From Streptococcus sp. (GTDB lineage Bacteria > Bacillota > Bacilli > Lactobacillales > Streptococcaceae), in assembly GCA_030527925.1 (NCBI GenBank), contig JAUMZW010000009.1, positions 1 to 64,000 on the forward strand: DNA of 64,000 nt, read 5' to 3'. A program made the position numbers and the translations under genes. Below are positions 34,954-42,788 of this stretch, piece by piece. The notes under the pieces are model-generated. The model saw only the letters and a list, made by a program, of their open reading frames with translations. It had not been told where the DNA came from and ran no database searches. The number at the start of each line of letters is the position of its first letter. Position 1 is the first letter of the stretch.

Positions 34954-36189
34954 ATGATGAAAATTTGGAAAAAAACACTGATAATGTTACTTGCTATACT
35001 AGGACTTAGCATAGGTGCAGCAGCAGTATATTTAAGTACCGCCTATAATTTTTCAACTAATGAATTATCTAAAACGTTTAAAGATTATGGGACTAATACA
35101 ACTAAAAGTCATGCTATTGAGCAAAAGAAACCTTTTTCTATATTGTTGATGGGGGTTGATACAGGATCTAATGAAAGAAAGTCTAAGTGGGAGGGAAATA
35201 GTGACTCGATGATTCTAGTTACGATAAATCCTGAAACTAAAGAAACTACAATGACTAGTTTAGAGCGTGATATTTTGATTAAGTTATCAGGACCGAAGTC
35301 AAATGATATGACAGGTGTTGAAGCTAAGCTTAATGCTGCTTATGCCGCTGGTGGGACTAAGATGGCGATGATGACAATACAAGACTTATTGGATATTAAG
35401 ATTGATAATTATATGCAAATCAATATGCAGGGTTTGGTAGATTTGGTTGATGCTGTTGGTGGAATAACGGTTACTAATAAATTTGATTTTCCGATTTCTA
35501 TAGAAGAACATGAACCTGAGTATACGGCTACAGTTCAGCCTGGCACACATAAAGTTAATGGAGAACAAGCTTTAGTTTATTCTAGAATGCGTTATGATGA
35601 TCCTGAGGGTGATTATGGTCGTCAAAAACGTCAGCGTGAAGTTATTACCAAAGTCGTGAAAAAAGTTCTTGCTTTAGACAGTGTTGCTTCTTATAAAAAA
35701 ATATTATCAGCAATAAGTAATAATATGCAAACAGATATTGAAATTTCGTCAAAAACAATACCTAGTTTGTTAGGTTACGCTGATGCTGTAAAGAATATCA
35801 AATCTTATCAATTAAAAGGTGAAGACGCTACTTTAGACTCTGGTTCTTATCAAATTGTGACATCAGAACATTTACTTACGGTACAAAATCGTATAAAAAA
35901 ACAATTGGGTTTAAAAACATCATCTCATATTAAGACAACTGCTGTTCTATATGAAAAATTGTATGGTGAAAATGGTTTTAGTTCAGATAATTCTTCAGTA
36001 GCATATAGTACAAATGATTCAACCGTTGTAGGTAGTCAAGACTATTCAAGTTATACAATTCCGACTTATACTGATACAACGGTCGCAAGTTCAGGTGCCA
36101 GTAGTTCATATACAGTAGATACTACAACGACATCTCAAACTGTAACTACAGACACTACAACAACTTCAGAAACTGTATCAGGTTCTTAA
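34954..36189 (+). CDS. LytR-CpsA-Psr family protein (BrpA-like)
   Basis: Membrane-anchored LCP transferase that attaches glycopolymers such as teichoic acid or capsule to peptidoglycan. One N-terminal membrane helix (about 8-27), then the outside LCP domain with FSILLMGVDTG near 61-71, the acidic DSMILVTINP, TSLERDILIKL with the catalytic Arg and YSRMRYDDPEGDYGRQKRQR near 209-228. The last ~60 residues are Ser/Thr-rich. Matches S. mutans BrpA in context (downstream of tsaE-GNAT). Length 411. Two adjacent ATG codons (34954, 34957) are possible starts. Confidence 0.9.
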   Translation: MMKIWKKTLIMLLAILGLSIGAAAVYLSTAYNFSTNELSKTFKDYGTNTTKSHAIEQKKPFSILLMGVDTGSNERKSKWEGNSDSMILVTINPETKETTMTSLERDILIKLSGPKSNDMTGVEAKLNAAYAAGGTKMAMMTIQDLLDIKIDNYMQINMQGLVDLVDAVGGITVTNKFDFPISIEEHEPEYTATVQPGTHKVNGEQALVYSRMRYDDPEGDYGRQKRQREVITKVVKKVLALDSVASYKKILSAISNNMQTDIEISSKTIPSLLGYADAVKNIKSYQLKGEDATLDSGSYQIVTSEHLLTVQNRIKKQLGLKTSSHIKTTAVLYEKLYGENGFSSDNSSVAYSTNDSTVVGSQDYSSYTIPTYTDTTVASSGASSSYTVDTTTTSQTVTTDTTTTSETVSGS

Positions 36190-36234
36190 TCTTAAAAAAA
36201 GCAATCTAGTTAACTAGATTGCTTTTTTTAAGAT
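36190..36234. terminator. Bidirectional terminator between the LCP gene and the 98-residue gene
   Basis: AAAAAAAGCAATCTAGTT pairs with AACTAGATTGCTTTTTTT, a perfect stem with almost no loop residues outside the palindromic centre, between convergent genes. Confidence 0.87.
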
Positions 36235-36524
36235 TTTTTGTTTTGATATTTTGTAATATATTTAGAGAGTTCGGTCAAATGTGCTTGAGTTTCATTTTTA
36301 AATACACGACTTTTATATTGTAAATCTTGAGAAGTATCTGTTAGATTTTGGAGTTGTTTTTTTAAGTTTTCGACCTGTGGTTTTAAATTATCTAATATTG
36401 TTATAAGATTTTGAGCAGTTTTACTTTTTTCTTGATAATTGTGTGCGATTTCGTCTTTATGTTTTAAAAGTTTGTAACCACTATAGCCTAATACAGATAA
36501 AGTAAGTAGTTTTTTGAATTTCAT
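36228..36524 (-). CDS. Small coiled-coil protein, YtxH-like
   Basis: A 98-residue protein I do not recognise beyond a general likeness to YtxH-type streptococcal proteins. A short hydrophobic N-terminus (KFKKLLTLSVLGYSGYKLL) is followed by a charged helical region rich in Lys, Gln and Asn (NLITILDNLKPQVENLKKQL) that should form a coiled coil. GGAG precedes the ATG at 36524, which overlaps the stop codon of hit, so it is translated with hit. Confidence 0.7.
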   Translation of the reverse strand: MKFKKLLTLSVLGYSGYKLLKHKDEIAHNYQEKSKTAQNLITILDNLKPQVENLKKQLQNLTDTSQDLQYKSRVFKNETQAHLTELSKYITKYQNKKS

Positions 36525-36940
36525 CAATCAATCTCCTTTTGAATGTTTTGTGCTAAATTTGAAAGATGTTCAAAGTCAGGTTCGTGAGTAGTATAGGTGA
36601 TTTTGATTTCATCTGAAGAATTATATCGAGGAACAAGGTGAACATGAGCATGGAAGACAGTTTGTCCAGCTATTTCTTCATTATTATTGATAATATTCAT
36701 TCCATTTGCTTGAGTGGCTTTTTGTAAACCACGAGCAATTTTTGGAATACGTAAGAATAACTCGGATGCTGTTTTGTCAGACATATCTAACATATTTCTA
36801 ACATGTTCTTTGGGTATTACTAGTGTATGCCCTTTGGTGGTTTGTGAAATATCTAAGAATGCAAGGACAGATTCATCCTCGTAAATTTTCGAAGAAGGGA
36901 TTTTATTGTCAATAATTTGACAAAATATACAATTTTCCAT
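36524..36940 (-). CDS. hit: HIT-family nucleotide hydrolase
   Basis: A 138-residue HIT protein (Hint/YcfF type) that splits AMP-linked nucleotides. An N-terminal CIFCQI zinc-type motif is at residues 4-9, and the histidine triad HAHVHLVPR near 96-104. Divergent from ecsA, which is the standard arrangement (hit next to ecsAB). AGAAAGG precedes the ATG. Confidence 0.93.
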   Translation of the reverse strand: MENCIFCQIIDNKIPSSKIYEDESVLAFLDISQTTKGHTLVIPKEHVRNMLDMSDKTASELFLRIPKIARGLQKATQANGMNIINNNEEIAGQTVFHAHVHLVPRYNSSDEIKITYTTHEPDFEHLSNLAQNIQKEID

Positions 36941-37014
36941 ACTGATAATACCTTTCTTAATTTAAATTTTGATATAATAATGATTATAGTATATCAAAGA
37001 TAGTGAGAAATAGC

Positions 37015-37740
37015 ATGTTAAAATTAGAAAATGTTACAGGTGGCTATGTTAATATCCCTGTTTTGAAAGACATCTCTTTTGAAGTTGGAAATGGTGAGTT
37101 GGTTGGTTTGATTGGGTTAAATGGAGCTGGTAAGTCAACCACAATCAATGAAATTATTGGTTTATTAACGCCTTATAAAGGTTGTATTAGTATTGATGAG
37201 GTAACACTACAGGAAAATAGTGAGGTTTATCGCAAAAAAATAGGTTTTATCCCTGAAAGCCCTAGTCTTTATGAAGAATTAACCTTAAAAGAACATATAG
37301 AAACTGTTGCAATGGCCTATGATATTCCATTTGATGTTGCGATTGAAAGAGCAAGAAAATTGTTGGAGCTTTTTCGCTTATCAGATAAATTGGAATGGTT
37401 TCCGATTAATTTTTCTAAAGGTATGAAACAAAAGGTGATGATTATTTGTGCCTTTATTATTGAGCCAAGTTTATTAATAGTAGATGAGCCTTTTTTAGGA
37501 TTAGACCCATTAGCAATTGCGGATTTGATTCAATTACTAAAAGAGCAAAAGGCGAAGGGAACTTCAGTTTTGATGAGTACTCATGTTCTTGATTCAGCAG
37601 AAAAACTGTGCGATCGTTTTGTTGTTTTACATCATGGTCAAGTTAAAACGATTGGGACATTATCTGAATTACAGAAAGAATTCGGTGTTGATGATGCGAG
37701 TCTAAATGACATTTATATTGCTTTAACTAAAGAGGTTTGA
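37015..37740 (+). CDS. ecsA: ABC transporter ATPase EcsA
   Basis: ATPase of the EcsAB exporter-like complex, which in Bacillus affects secretion, competence and intramembrane proteolysis. Walker A GLNGAGKST near residues 34-42, signature FSKGMKQK near 134-141, Walker B LLIVDEPFLGLDP near 154-166, H-loop MSTHV. I start at the ATG at 37015 (MLKLENV) rather than the GTG at 37003. Length 241. One base separates its stop from ecsB. Confidence 0.9.
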   Translation: MLKLENVTGGYVNIPVLKDISFEVGNGELVGLIGLNGAGKSTTINEIIGLLTPYKGCISIDEVTLQENSEVYRKKIGFIPESPSLYEELTLKEHIETVAMAYDIPFDVAIERARKLLELFRLSDKLEWFPINFSKGMKQKVMIICAFIIEPSLLIVDEPFLGLDPLAIADLIQLLKEQKAKGTSVLMSTHVLDSAEKLCDRFVVLHHGQVKTIGTLSELQKEFGVDDASLNDIYIALTKEV

Positions 37741-37741
37741 T

Positions 37742-38776
37742 ATGTTTGAATTATTTAGAAAGCGAAAACTACAATTTATTAAACAAATTCAAAGTTATTT
37801 ACCTTACGTCTTTAATGATCACTTTGTTTTAGTACTCATTTTTTTATTAGGTTTTTTACTATTTCAGTATAGTGAACTTTTAAAACATTTTCCAGATAAT
37901 CCTTTTTTAGTTATCATAGGATTAGTGGTGACGGTTTTAGTCTTATTACATATGGGTTCAGTAGCTTTGTATTTAGAAAAAGCAGATCAGCAGTTTTTAC
38001 TAGTAAAAGAAGATGTTCTGAAAAAGATTATTAAAAGAGCCATCTTTACATCATTTATTGTTTGGGGGAGTTTGCAAACTTTACTATTAGTATTTTTGTT
38101 TCCTTTATTTTTAAAAATTGGTTTTGATATTATAACGTTTATTCCGTTTCTGATTATTTTATTAGCTGCAAAGTGGTTTGTTTTGCAATCAAAAGCATCT
38201 CATTTTATAACTAATGGACAATTAATATGGGATAAAGCGATAGAATATGAGTTAAATCGTAAGCAGGGTGTTTTAAAATTTTTCTCATTATTTACAACAG
38301 TAAAAGGTATTTCCTCTACTGTAAAAAGAAGAATCTACCTAGATTTTCTATTGAAATTTTTTGAAAAGAGCCCGTCAAAAACATGGTCAAATCTTTATAT
38401 TAGAGCATTTTTAAGAAGTTCAGATTATTTTGGACTTAGTGTCCGGTTATTGATATTATCCCTATTATCAATATTATTTATTAAAAATATTTTGATTGGG
38501 TTGGGTCTGACAGTACTTTTTAATTATTTATTATTATTTCAACTTATAGCTTTAGCTAATCATTTTAATTATCAATATTTGATAAATCTTTATCCTATTA
38601 ATAACCATCTTAGAAAACAGAATTTGATTAGTGTTTTACGTCTTATTCTTGGAATAGTAGTAATAATAGAGGTAACAGTGGGATGTTTTGTTCATTTTAC
38701 ATATTTATTTTTACTTGTTTTTCCAATAATTGTCGAATTATACTTGCCATACAAACTTCATAAGGTAATTGACTAA
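37742..38776 (+). CDS. ecsB: ABC transporter permease EcsB
   Basis: A 344-residue membrane partner of EcsA with about 6-8 hydrophobic segments arranged in two clusters (about 28-150 and 230-340) and a basic central cytoplasmic loop. It begins FELFRKRKLQFIKQIQSYLPYVFNDHF, a typical EcsB opening. Low sequence conservation is normal; the call leans on synteny with ecsA. Confidence 0.87.
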   Translation: MFELFRKRKLQFIKQIQSYLPYVFNDHFVLVLIFLLGFLLFQYSELLKHFPDNPFLVIIGLVVTVLVLLHMGSVALYLEKADQQFLLVKEDVLKKIIKRAIFTSFIVWGSLQTLLLVFLFPLFLKIGFDIITFIPFLIILLAAKWFVLQSKASHFITNGQLIWDKAIEYELNRKQGVLKFFSLFTTVKGISSTVKRRIYLDFLLKFFEKSPSKTWSNLYIRAFLRSSDYFGLSVRLLILSLLSILFIKNILIGLGLTVLFNYLLLFQLIALANHFNYQYLINLYPINNHLRKQNLISVLRLILGIVVIIEVTVGCFVHFTYLFLLVFPIIVELYLPYKLHKVID

Positions 38777-38831
38777 GTCTTTTAAAACAAGTAAAATAAG
38801 AGATAGAATCTTTTAGATAAGGAGGATTGTC

Positions 38832-39623
38832 ATGACCGCATCAGAACAGGATTTAAGCTTGACACCTTTAGTTGGGAAAAGTGGTAAGGCTTTCATGGGG
38901 AGTTATCCTAATGGTGAACGTGTTTTTGTAAAGATTAATACGACGCCTATATTAGCAGCACTAGCTAAAGAACAGATTGCCCCACAATTATTGTGGGTAA
39001 AACGAATGACAAATGGTAATGTTTTGAGTGCTCAAGAATGGTTAAATGGAAGAACACTTAATCGGGATGAGTTAAGTAATAAACAGGTCGCACTTCTTCT
39101 TCAAAAGCTACATTGCTCAAAAACATTGGTCAATCAACTCTTACAGTTAAATTATAAGATTGAAAATCCTTATGACTTATTAGTATCATGGGAAAATAGT
39201 GTTCCGCTACAAATTAAAGAAAATGTTTACTTACAATCTATTGTTAAGGAATTGAAGCGTAACCTTCCTGAATTTAATTCTGAGGTTGCTACAATTGTCC
39301 ATGGAGATATTAAACATAGTAACTGGGTGATAACAACTCATGGTGTCATTTATTTAGTTGATTGGGATTCAGTTAGGCTAACTGACCGTATGTACGATGT
39401 AGCATATTTATTGAGTCACTATATTCCTAGAGTTTACTGGCATGATTGGTTAAATATGTACGGTTATAAAGATAATGAAAAAGTTAGAAGAAAGATAGAT
39501 TGGTACGGACAATTGTCTTACTTAACACAGATATTAAATTGTTTTGACCAGCGTGATATGGATCATGTGAATCAAGAAATTTATCAGTTAAGAAAATTTA
39601 GAGAATTTATTGGAAAGAAATAG
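38832..39623 (+). CDS. ccrZ: CcrZ, cell-cycle regulator / kinase-like phosphotransferase
   Basis: A 263-residue aminoglycoside/choline-kinase-fold protein. The catalytic loop is VHGDIKHSNWV near 157-167 and the metal motif VDWDSVRLTD near 178-187. The neighbour trmB (touching stop and start) and the fold identify it with pneumococcal CcrZ, which is brought to the septum by FtsZ and helps time DnaA-driven replication. Published work reports kinase activity on nucleosides. AGGAGG precedes the ATG. Confidence 0.87.
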   Translation: MTASEQDLSLTPLVGKSGKAFMGSYPNGERVFVKINTTPILAALAKEQIAPQLLWVKRMTNGNVLSAQEWLNGRTLNRDELSNKQVALLLQKLHCSKTLVNQLLQLNYKIENPYDLLVSWENSVPLQIKENVYLQSIVKELKRNLPEFNSEVATIVHGDIKHSNWVITTHGVIYLVDWDSVRLTDRMYDVAYLLSHYIPRVYWHDWLNMYGYKDNEKVRRKIDWYGQLSYLTQILNCFDQRDMDHVNQEIYQLRKFREFIGKK

Positions 39624-40259
39624 ATGCGTGTTAGAAAACGAAAGGGAGCTGAAAAACACTTACAAGAGCATTCAGAGTATGTGATTTTAGAACCTGAGAA
39701 AGTCAGAGGGAACTGGCAATCTGTATTTGGAAATGACAACCCTATCCATATTGAAGTTGGTTCAGGAAAGGGAGCTTTTATTACTGGGATGGCATTGCAA
39801 AATCCCGATATTAACTATATTGGGATTGATATTCAAGTTTCAGTATTAAGTTATGCTTTAGACAAAGTGATAGAAAGTCAAGCTCCTAATGTTAGGTTGC
39901 TTTTAGTCGATGGTTCAAGTTTAACAAATTATTTTAATGATGGTGAGATATCACTCTTATATCTTAATTTTAGTGACCCTTGGCCAAAAACAAAACATGA
40001 AAAACGACGCTTGACATATAAGTCTTTTTTGGATACTTATAGACAGATTTTACCTGAGAATGGAGAAATTCATTTTAAAACTGATAATCGTGGCTTATTT
40101 GAATATAGCTTATCAAGCATGTCACAATATGGTATGGTATTTAATCACGTTTGGTTAGACTTACATGCGAGTGACTATGAAGGCAATGTCATGACCGAAT
40201 ATGAAGCGAAATTTTCTTCAAAGGGTCAAGTAATATATCGACTCGAGGCAAAATTTTAA
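39624..40259 (+). CDS. trmB: tRNA (guanine-N7)-methyltransferase
   Basis: Makes m7G46 in the variable loop of tRNAs with SAM. It opens [19 protein letters not shown]. The SAM site [17 protein letters not shown] is near 41-57, [16 protein letters not shown] near 67-82, and the catalytic [17 protein letters not shown] near 114-130. Length 211. Starts on the base after the ccrZ stop. A terminator and tRNA-Ser follow. Confidence 0.95.
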   Translation: MRVRKRKGAEKHLQEHSEYVILEPEKVRGNWQSVFGNDNPIHIEVGSGKGAFITGMALQNPDINYIGIDIQVSVLSYALDKVIESQAPNVRLLLVDGSSLTNYFNDGEISLLYLNFSDPWPKTKHEKRRLTYKSFLDTYRQILPENGEIHFKTDNRGLFEYSLSSMSQYGMVFNHVWLDLHASDYEGNVMTEYEAKFSSKGQVIYRLEAKF

Positions 40260-40262
40260 GTT

Positions 40263-40284
40263 TGTAAGGGTAACCTTACATTTT
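40263..40284 (+). terminator. Short terminator between trmB and tRNA-Ser
   Basis: TGTAAGG-GTAA-CCTTACA, a perfect 7-bp stem with a tetraloop and TTTT, directly before the tRNA gene. Confidence 0.7.
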
Positions 40285-40371
40285 GGAGAGGTCGCATAGT
40301 GGCCGAGTGCGCACGCTTGGAAAGCGTGTAGTCCTTTACGGGGCTCGGGGGTTCGAATCCCCTCCTCTCCT
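40285..40371 (+). tRNA. tRNA-Ser (GGA)
   Basis: An 87-base class II tRNA. The acceptor stem GGAGAGG (40285-40291) pairs with CCTCTCC (40364-40370). The anticodon loop TTGGAAA carries GGA, reading UCC/UCU. A long variable arm follows, then a TTCGAAT T-loop. The discriminator base is T, whereas G is the usual one for bacterial tRNA-Ser. CCA is not encoded. It may be co-transcribed with neither neighbour; a promoter for rimP follows 27 bases later. Confidence 0.94.
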
Positions 40372-40397
40372 TATAAGATTAATAAAAGTATTATTTA

Positions 40398-40426
40398 TTT
40401 ACAAATGTTCGGGAATATGGTATACT
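40398..40426 (+). promoter_or_regulatory. Promoter of the rimP-nusA-infB operon
   Basis: TTTACA (40398-40403), 17 bases, TATACT (40421-40426) with TG upstream (extended -10). The transcript would start near 40433 and run through the leader hairpin. Confidence 0.75.
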
Positions 40427-40448
40427 ATATTTATAAATTATAGTAGAG

Positions 40449-40477
40449 AAGGGGGCTAGAGAAATCTGAGCCCCTTA
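40449..40477 (+). promoter_or_regulatory. rimP leader hairpin (attenuator-like)
   Basis: An 8-bp GC-rich stem (AGGGGGCT with AGCCCCTT, one G-T pair) with an 11-base loop, followed by ATTATT. It sits in the 5' leader between promoter and rimP. Leader terminators before rimP have been described as a conserved motif in Firmicutes; NusA encoded downstream acts on such hairpins, so feedback is plausible. Confidence 0.6.
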
Positions 40478-40503
40478 TTATTGCTTAAAAGGAGGGATGA
40501 AAC

Positions 40504-40977
40504 ATCGTAAAGAATATTGTTGAACTTGTAACAGAAAAAATAGGACTACATATCCCTATTCCTTTTGAACTGGTTGATGTTGAATATGAAAAAATGGGTA
40601 GTGACTATGTTTTGAGTATTCTTATTGATAAACCAGGAGGGATAACAGTAGAAGATACAGCTGAGTTGACTAATGTGATTAGTCCACTATTAGATGACAT
40701 CAAACCTGATCCATTCCCAGAACAGTATATGCTTGAGGTTTCAAGTCCAGGTCTAGAGAGGCCGTTGAAAACTAAGGAAAGTCTAAAACAAGCCGTTGGT
40801 TTGTATATCAATGTGACTCTTTATCAATCAATTAATAAAGTTAAAATGTTTGAAGGGACTTTGTTATCTTTTGAAGATGACCTTTTAGTTATTGATTATC
40901 TTGATAAAACGCGTCATAAAAAAGTTGAAATTCCCTACAAGACAGTTGCAAAAGCACGTCTTGCCGTGAAACTTTAA
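40504..40977 (+). CDS. rimP: Ribosome maturation factor RimP, apparent AUC start
   Basis: RimP binds the 30S subunit and helps 3' domain assembly. The protein runs from [11 protein letters not shown] through [38 protein letters not shown] near 77-94 and ends KARLAVKL. The first normal start codon in frame is the ATG at 40594, but 30 well-conserved family residues lie before it. In-frame TGA at 40498-40500 bounds the frame, and no ATG, GTG or TTG lies between. The ATC at 40504 sits 7 bases after AAGGAGGG and gives 157 residues, the usual length. The out-of-frame ATG at 40497 encodes only 8 codons. Confidence 0.8.
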   Translation: MVKNIVELVTEKIGLHIPIPFELVDVEYEKMGSDYVLSILIDKPGGITVEDTAELTNVISPLLDDIKPDPFPEQYMLEVSSPGLERPLKTKESLKQAVGLYINVTLYQSINKVKMFEGTLLSFEDDLLVIDYLDKTRHKKVEIPYKTVAKARLAVKL

Positions 40978-41013
40978 GAAAGGAATAGACTTCTTTGTTG
41001 AAGTCGTTAAATT

Positions 41014-42159
41014 ATGAGTAAAGAAATGTTAGAAGCCTTCCGTATTTTGGAAGAAGAAAAGCATATTGACAAAGCTGATATTATTGATGCTGTTACAGAG
41101 TCTTTGAAGTCTGCATATAAACGTCGCTATGGTCAGTCTGAAAGTTGTATCATTGAATTTGATGAAAAAAAAGCTGACTTTACAGTTTATACTGTTCGTG
41201 AAGTCGTAGATGAGGTTTTTGATAGTAGACTTGAAATTAGTCTTAAAGATGCATTAGCTATTAGTTCAGCATATGAATTAGGTGATAAAATTCGTTTTGA
41301 GGAATCTGTCACTGAATTTGGTCGTGTTGCAGCTCAATCAGCAAAACAAACAATTATGGAAAAAATGCGTCGTCAAATGCGTGAAATCACCTTTAATGAG
41401 TATAAAGAACATGAAGGTGAAATCATGACAGGTACAGTAGAACGCTTTGACCAAAGGTTCATTTATGTCAATTTGGGTTCTTTAGAAGCTCAGCTATCAC
41501 ACCAAGATCAAATTCCAGGTGAAGCCTTCAAATCTCATGATATGATAGATGTTTATGTCTATAAAGTCGAGAACAATCCAAGGGGTGTAAATGTCTTTGT
41601 AAGCCGTAGTCATCCAGAATTTATTAAACGTATCATGGAGCAAGAAATTCCAGAAGTTTTTGATGGAACAGTAGAGATTATGAGTGTGTCTCGTGAAGCA
41701 GGAGATCGTACAAAAATTGCTGTACGTAGTCATAATCCTAATGTTGATGCTATTGGTACAATAGTGGGTCGTGGGGGAAGTAATATTAAAAAAGTTATTA
41801 GTAAATTTCATCCTAAACGTCTAGACTTTAAAACAGGTGTTGAAATTCCAGTTGAAGAAAATATTGATGTGATAGAATGGGTGAGTGACCCAGCTGAGTT
41901 TATTTATAACGCTATTGCACCAGCTGAAGTGGACATGGTTTTATTTGACGAAGAAGATAGTAAGAAAGCTACAGTAGTTGTGCCTGATAACAAGTTATCT
42001 TTAGCTATTGGACGTCGTGGACAAAATGTTAGATTAGCTGCTCATTTGACAGGTTACCGTATCGATATTAAGTCTGCGTCAGAATATGAAGCAATGGAAG
42101 CAGAACAGAATTCAACAGTAGAAGATGTAGCATCTGCTTCAGTTGAAGAAGTTGAATAA
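41014..42159 (+). CDS. nusA: Transcription termination/antitermination factor NusA
   Basis: RNA polymerase-binding factor controlling pausing and termination. Domain order: N-terminal polymerase-binding domain (1-~130), S1 domain (about 132-200, GEIMTGTVERFDQRFIYVNL), KH1 (about 230-280, GTIVGRGGSNIKKV) and KH2 (about 300-360, LAIGRRGQNVRLAAHLTGY). It lacks the C-terminal acidic repeats of E. coli NusA, as usual in Firmicutes. Length 381. Second gene of the operon. Confidence 0.96.
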   Translation: MSKEMLEAFRILEEEKHIDKADIIDAVTESLKSAYKRRYGQSESCIIEFDEKKADFTVYTVREVVDEVFDSRLEISLKDALAISSAYELGDKIRFEESVTEFGRVAAQSAKQTIMEKMRRQMREITFNEYKEHEGEIMTGTVERFDQRFIYVNLGSLEAQLSHQDQIPGEAFKSHDMIDVYVYKVENNPRGVNVFVSRSHPEFIKRIMEQEIPEVFDGTVEIMSVSREAGDRTKIAVRSHNPNVDAIGTIVGRGGSNIKKVISKFHPKRLDFKTGVEIPVEENIDVIEWVSDPAEFIYNAIAPAEVDMVLFDEEDSKKATVVVPDNKLSLAIGRRGQNVRLAAHLTGYRIDIKSASEYEAMEAEQNSTVEDVASASVEEVE

Positions 42160-42177
42160 GATTAATGGAGGTGTTTT

Positions 42178-42474
42178 ATGGTTAAGGCAAGAAAAATACC
42201 TTTAAGAAAGTCAGTTGTTTCGGGTGCTATTATTGATAAGCGTGATTTACTAAGGATTGTAAAAACAAAAGAGGGAGAAATTTTTATTGATCCCACAGGT
42301 AAAAAAAATGGTAGAGGAGCTTATATTAAGCTCGATAATGATGAAGCTCTTCAAGCAAAGAGAAAACGTGTTTTCAACAGGAGTTTCTCAATTGAAGTTC
42401 CTGAGAGTTTTTATGATGAATTGATTGCTTATGTAGATCATAAAGTGAAGAGAAGAGAATTAGGTCTTGAATAA
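42178..42474 (+). CDS. ylxR: YlxR, DUF448 RNA-binding protein
   Basis: A 98-residue basic protein (RnpM/YlxR family) which in Bacillus has been linked to RNase P. It has ARKIPLRKSVVSGAIIDKRDLLRIV near 3-27 and the GRGAYIKLD motif near 44-52. It lacks the CxxC seen in some relatives. AATGGAGG precedes the ATG. It overlaps ylxQ by 8 bases. Confidence 0.92.
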   Translation: MVKARKIPLRKSVVSGAIIDKRDLLRIVKTKEGEIFIDPTGKKNGRGAYIKLDNDEALQAKRKRVFNRSFSIEVPESFYDELIAYVDHKVKRRELGLE

Positions 42475-42769
42475 TTTAGATAAACTGATTAATCTGTTAG
42501 GTCTTGCTCAGCGTGCGGGTCGATTGGTAACGGGTGAAGAACAAGTACTTCAAGCGATTCGCAAAAATAAGGTACAACTTGTTTTTTTAGCTAATGATGC
42601 AGGTCCTAATCTTCAAAAAAAAATAACTGATAAAAGTAACTATTATAAAATAGAAGTCTCTACAGTGTTTACAACACTGGAATTAAGTACTGCAGTTGGT
42701 AGACCTAGAAAGGTTATAGCAGTTGCAGATACTGGATTTTCAAAGAAAATGAGGACTCTTATGGAATAA
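42467..42769 (+). CDS. ylxQ: YlxQ, L7Ae-family RNA-binding protein
   Basis: A 100-residue ribosomal L7Ae/L30e/S12e-fold protein that is expected to bind kink-turn RNA. It opens NNLDKLINLLGLAQRAGRLVTGEEQVLQAI, with KVQLVFLANDAGPN near 34-47. It starts with TTG inside the end of ylxR, an overlap of 8 bases, so translation is coupled. Position between ylxR and infB is standard. Confidence 0.9.
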   Translation: MNNLDKLINLLGLAQRAGRLVTGEEQVLQAIRKNKVQLVFLANDAGPNLQKKITDKSNYYKIEVSTVFTTLELSTAVGRPRKVIAVADTGFSKKMRTLME

Positions 42770-42788
42770 CTGAATAGGAGGACATCAA

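Noticed and set aside
40594..40977. rimP read from the ATG at 40594
   Set aside because: It would remove 30 residues conserved in RimP and leaves the AAGGAGGG at 40489-40496 unused; no ribosome site lies before 40594.
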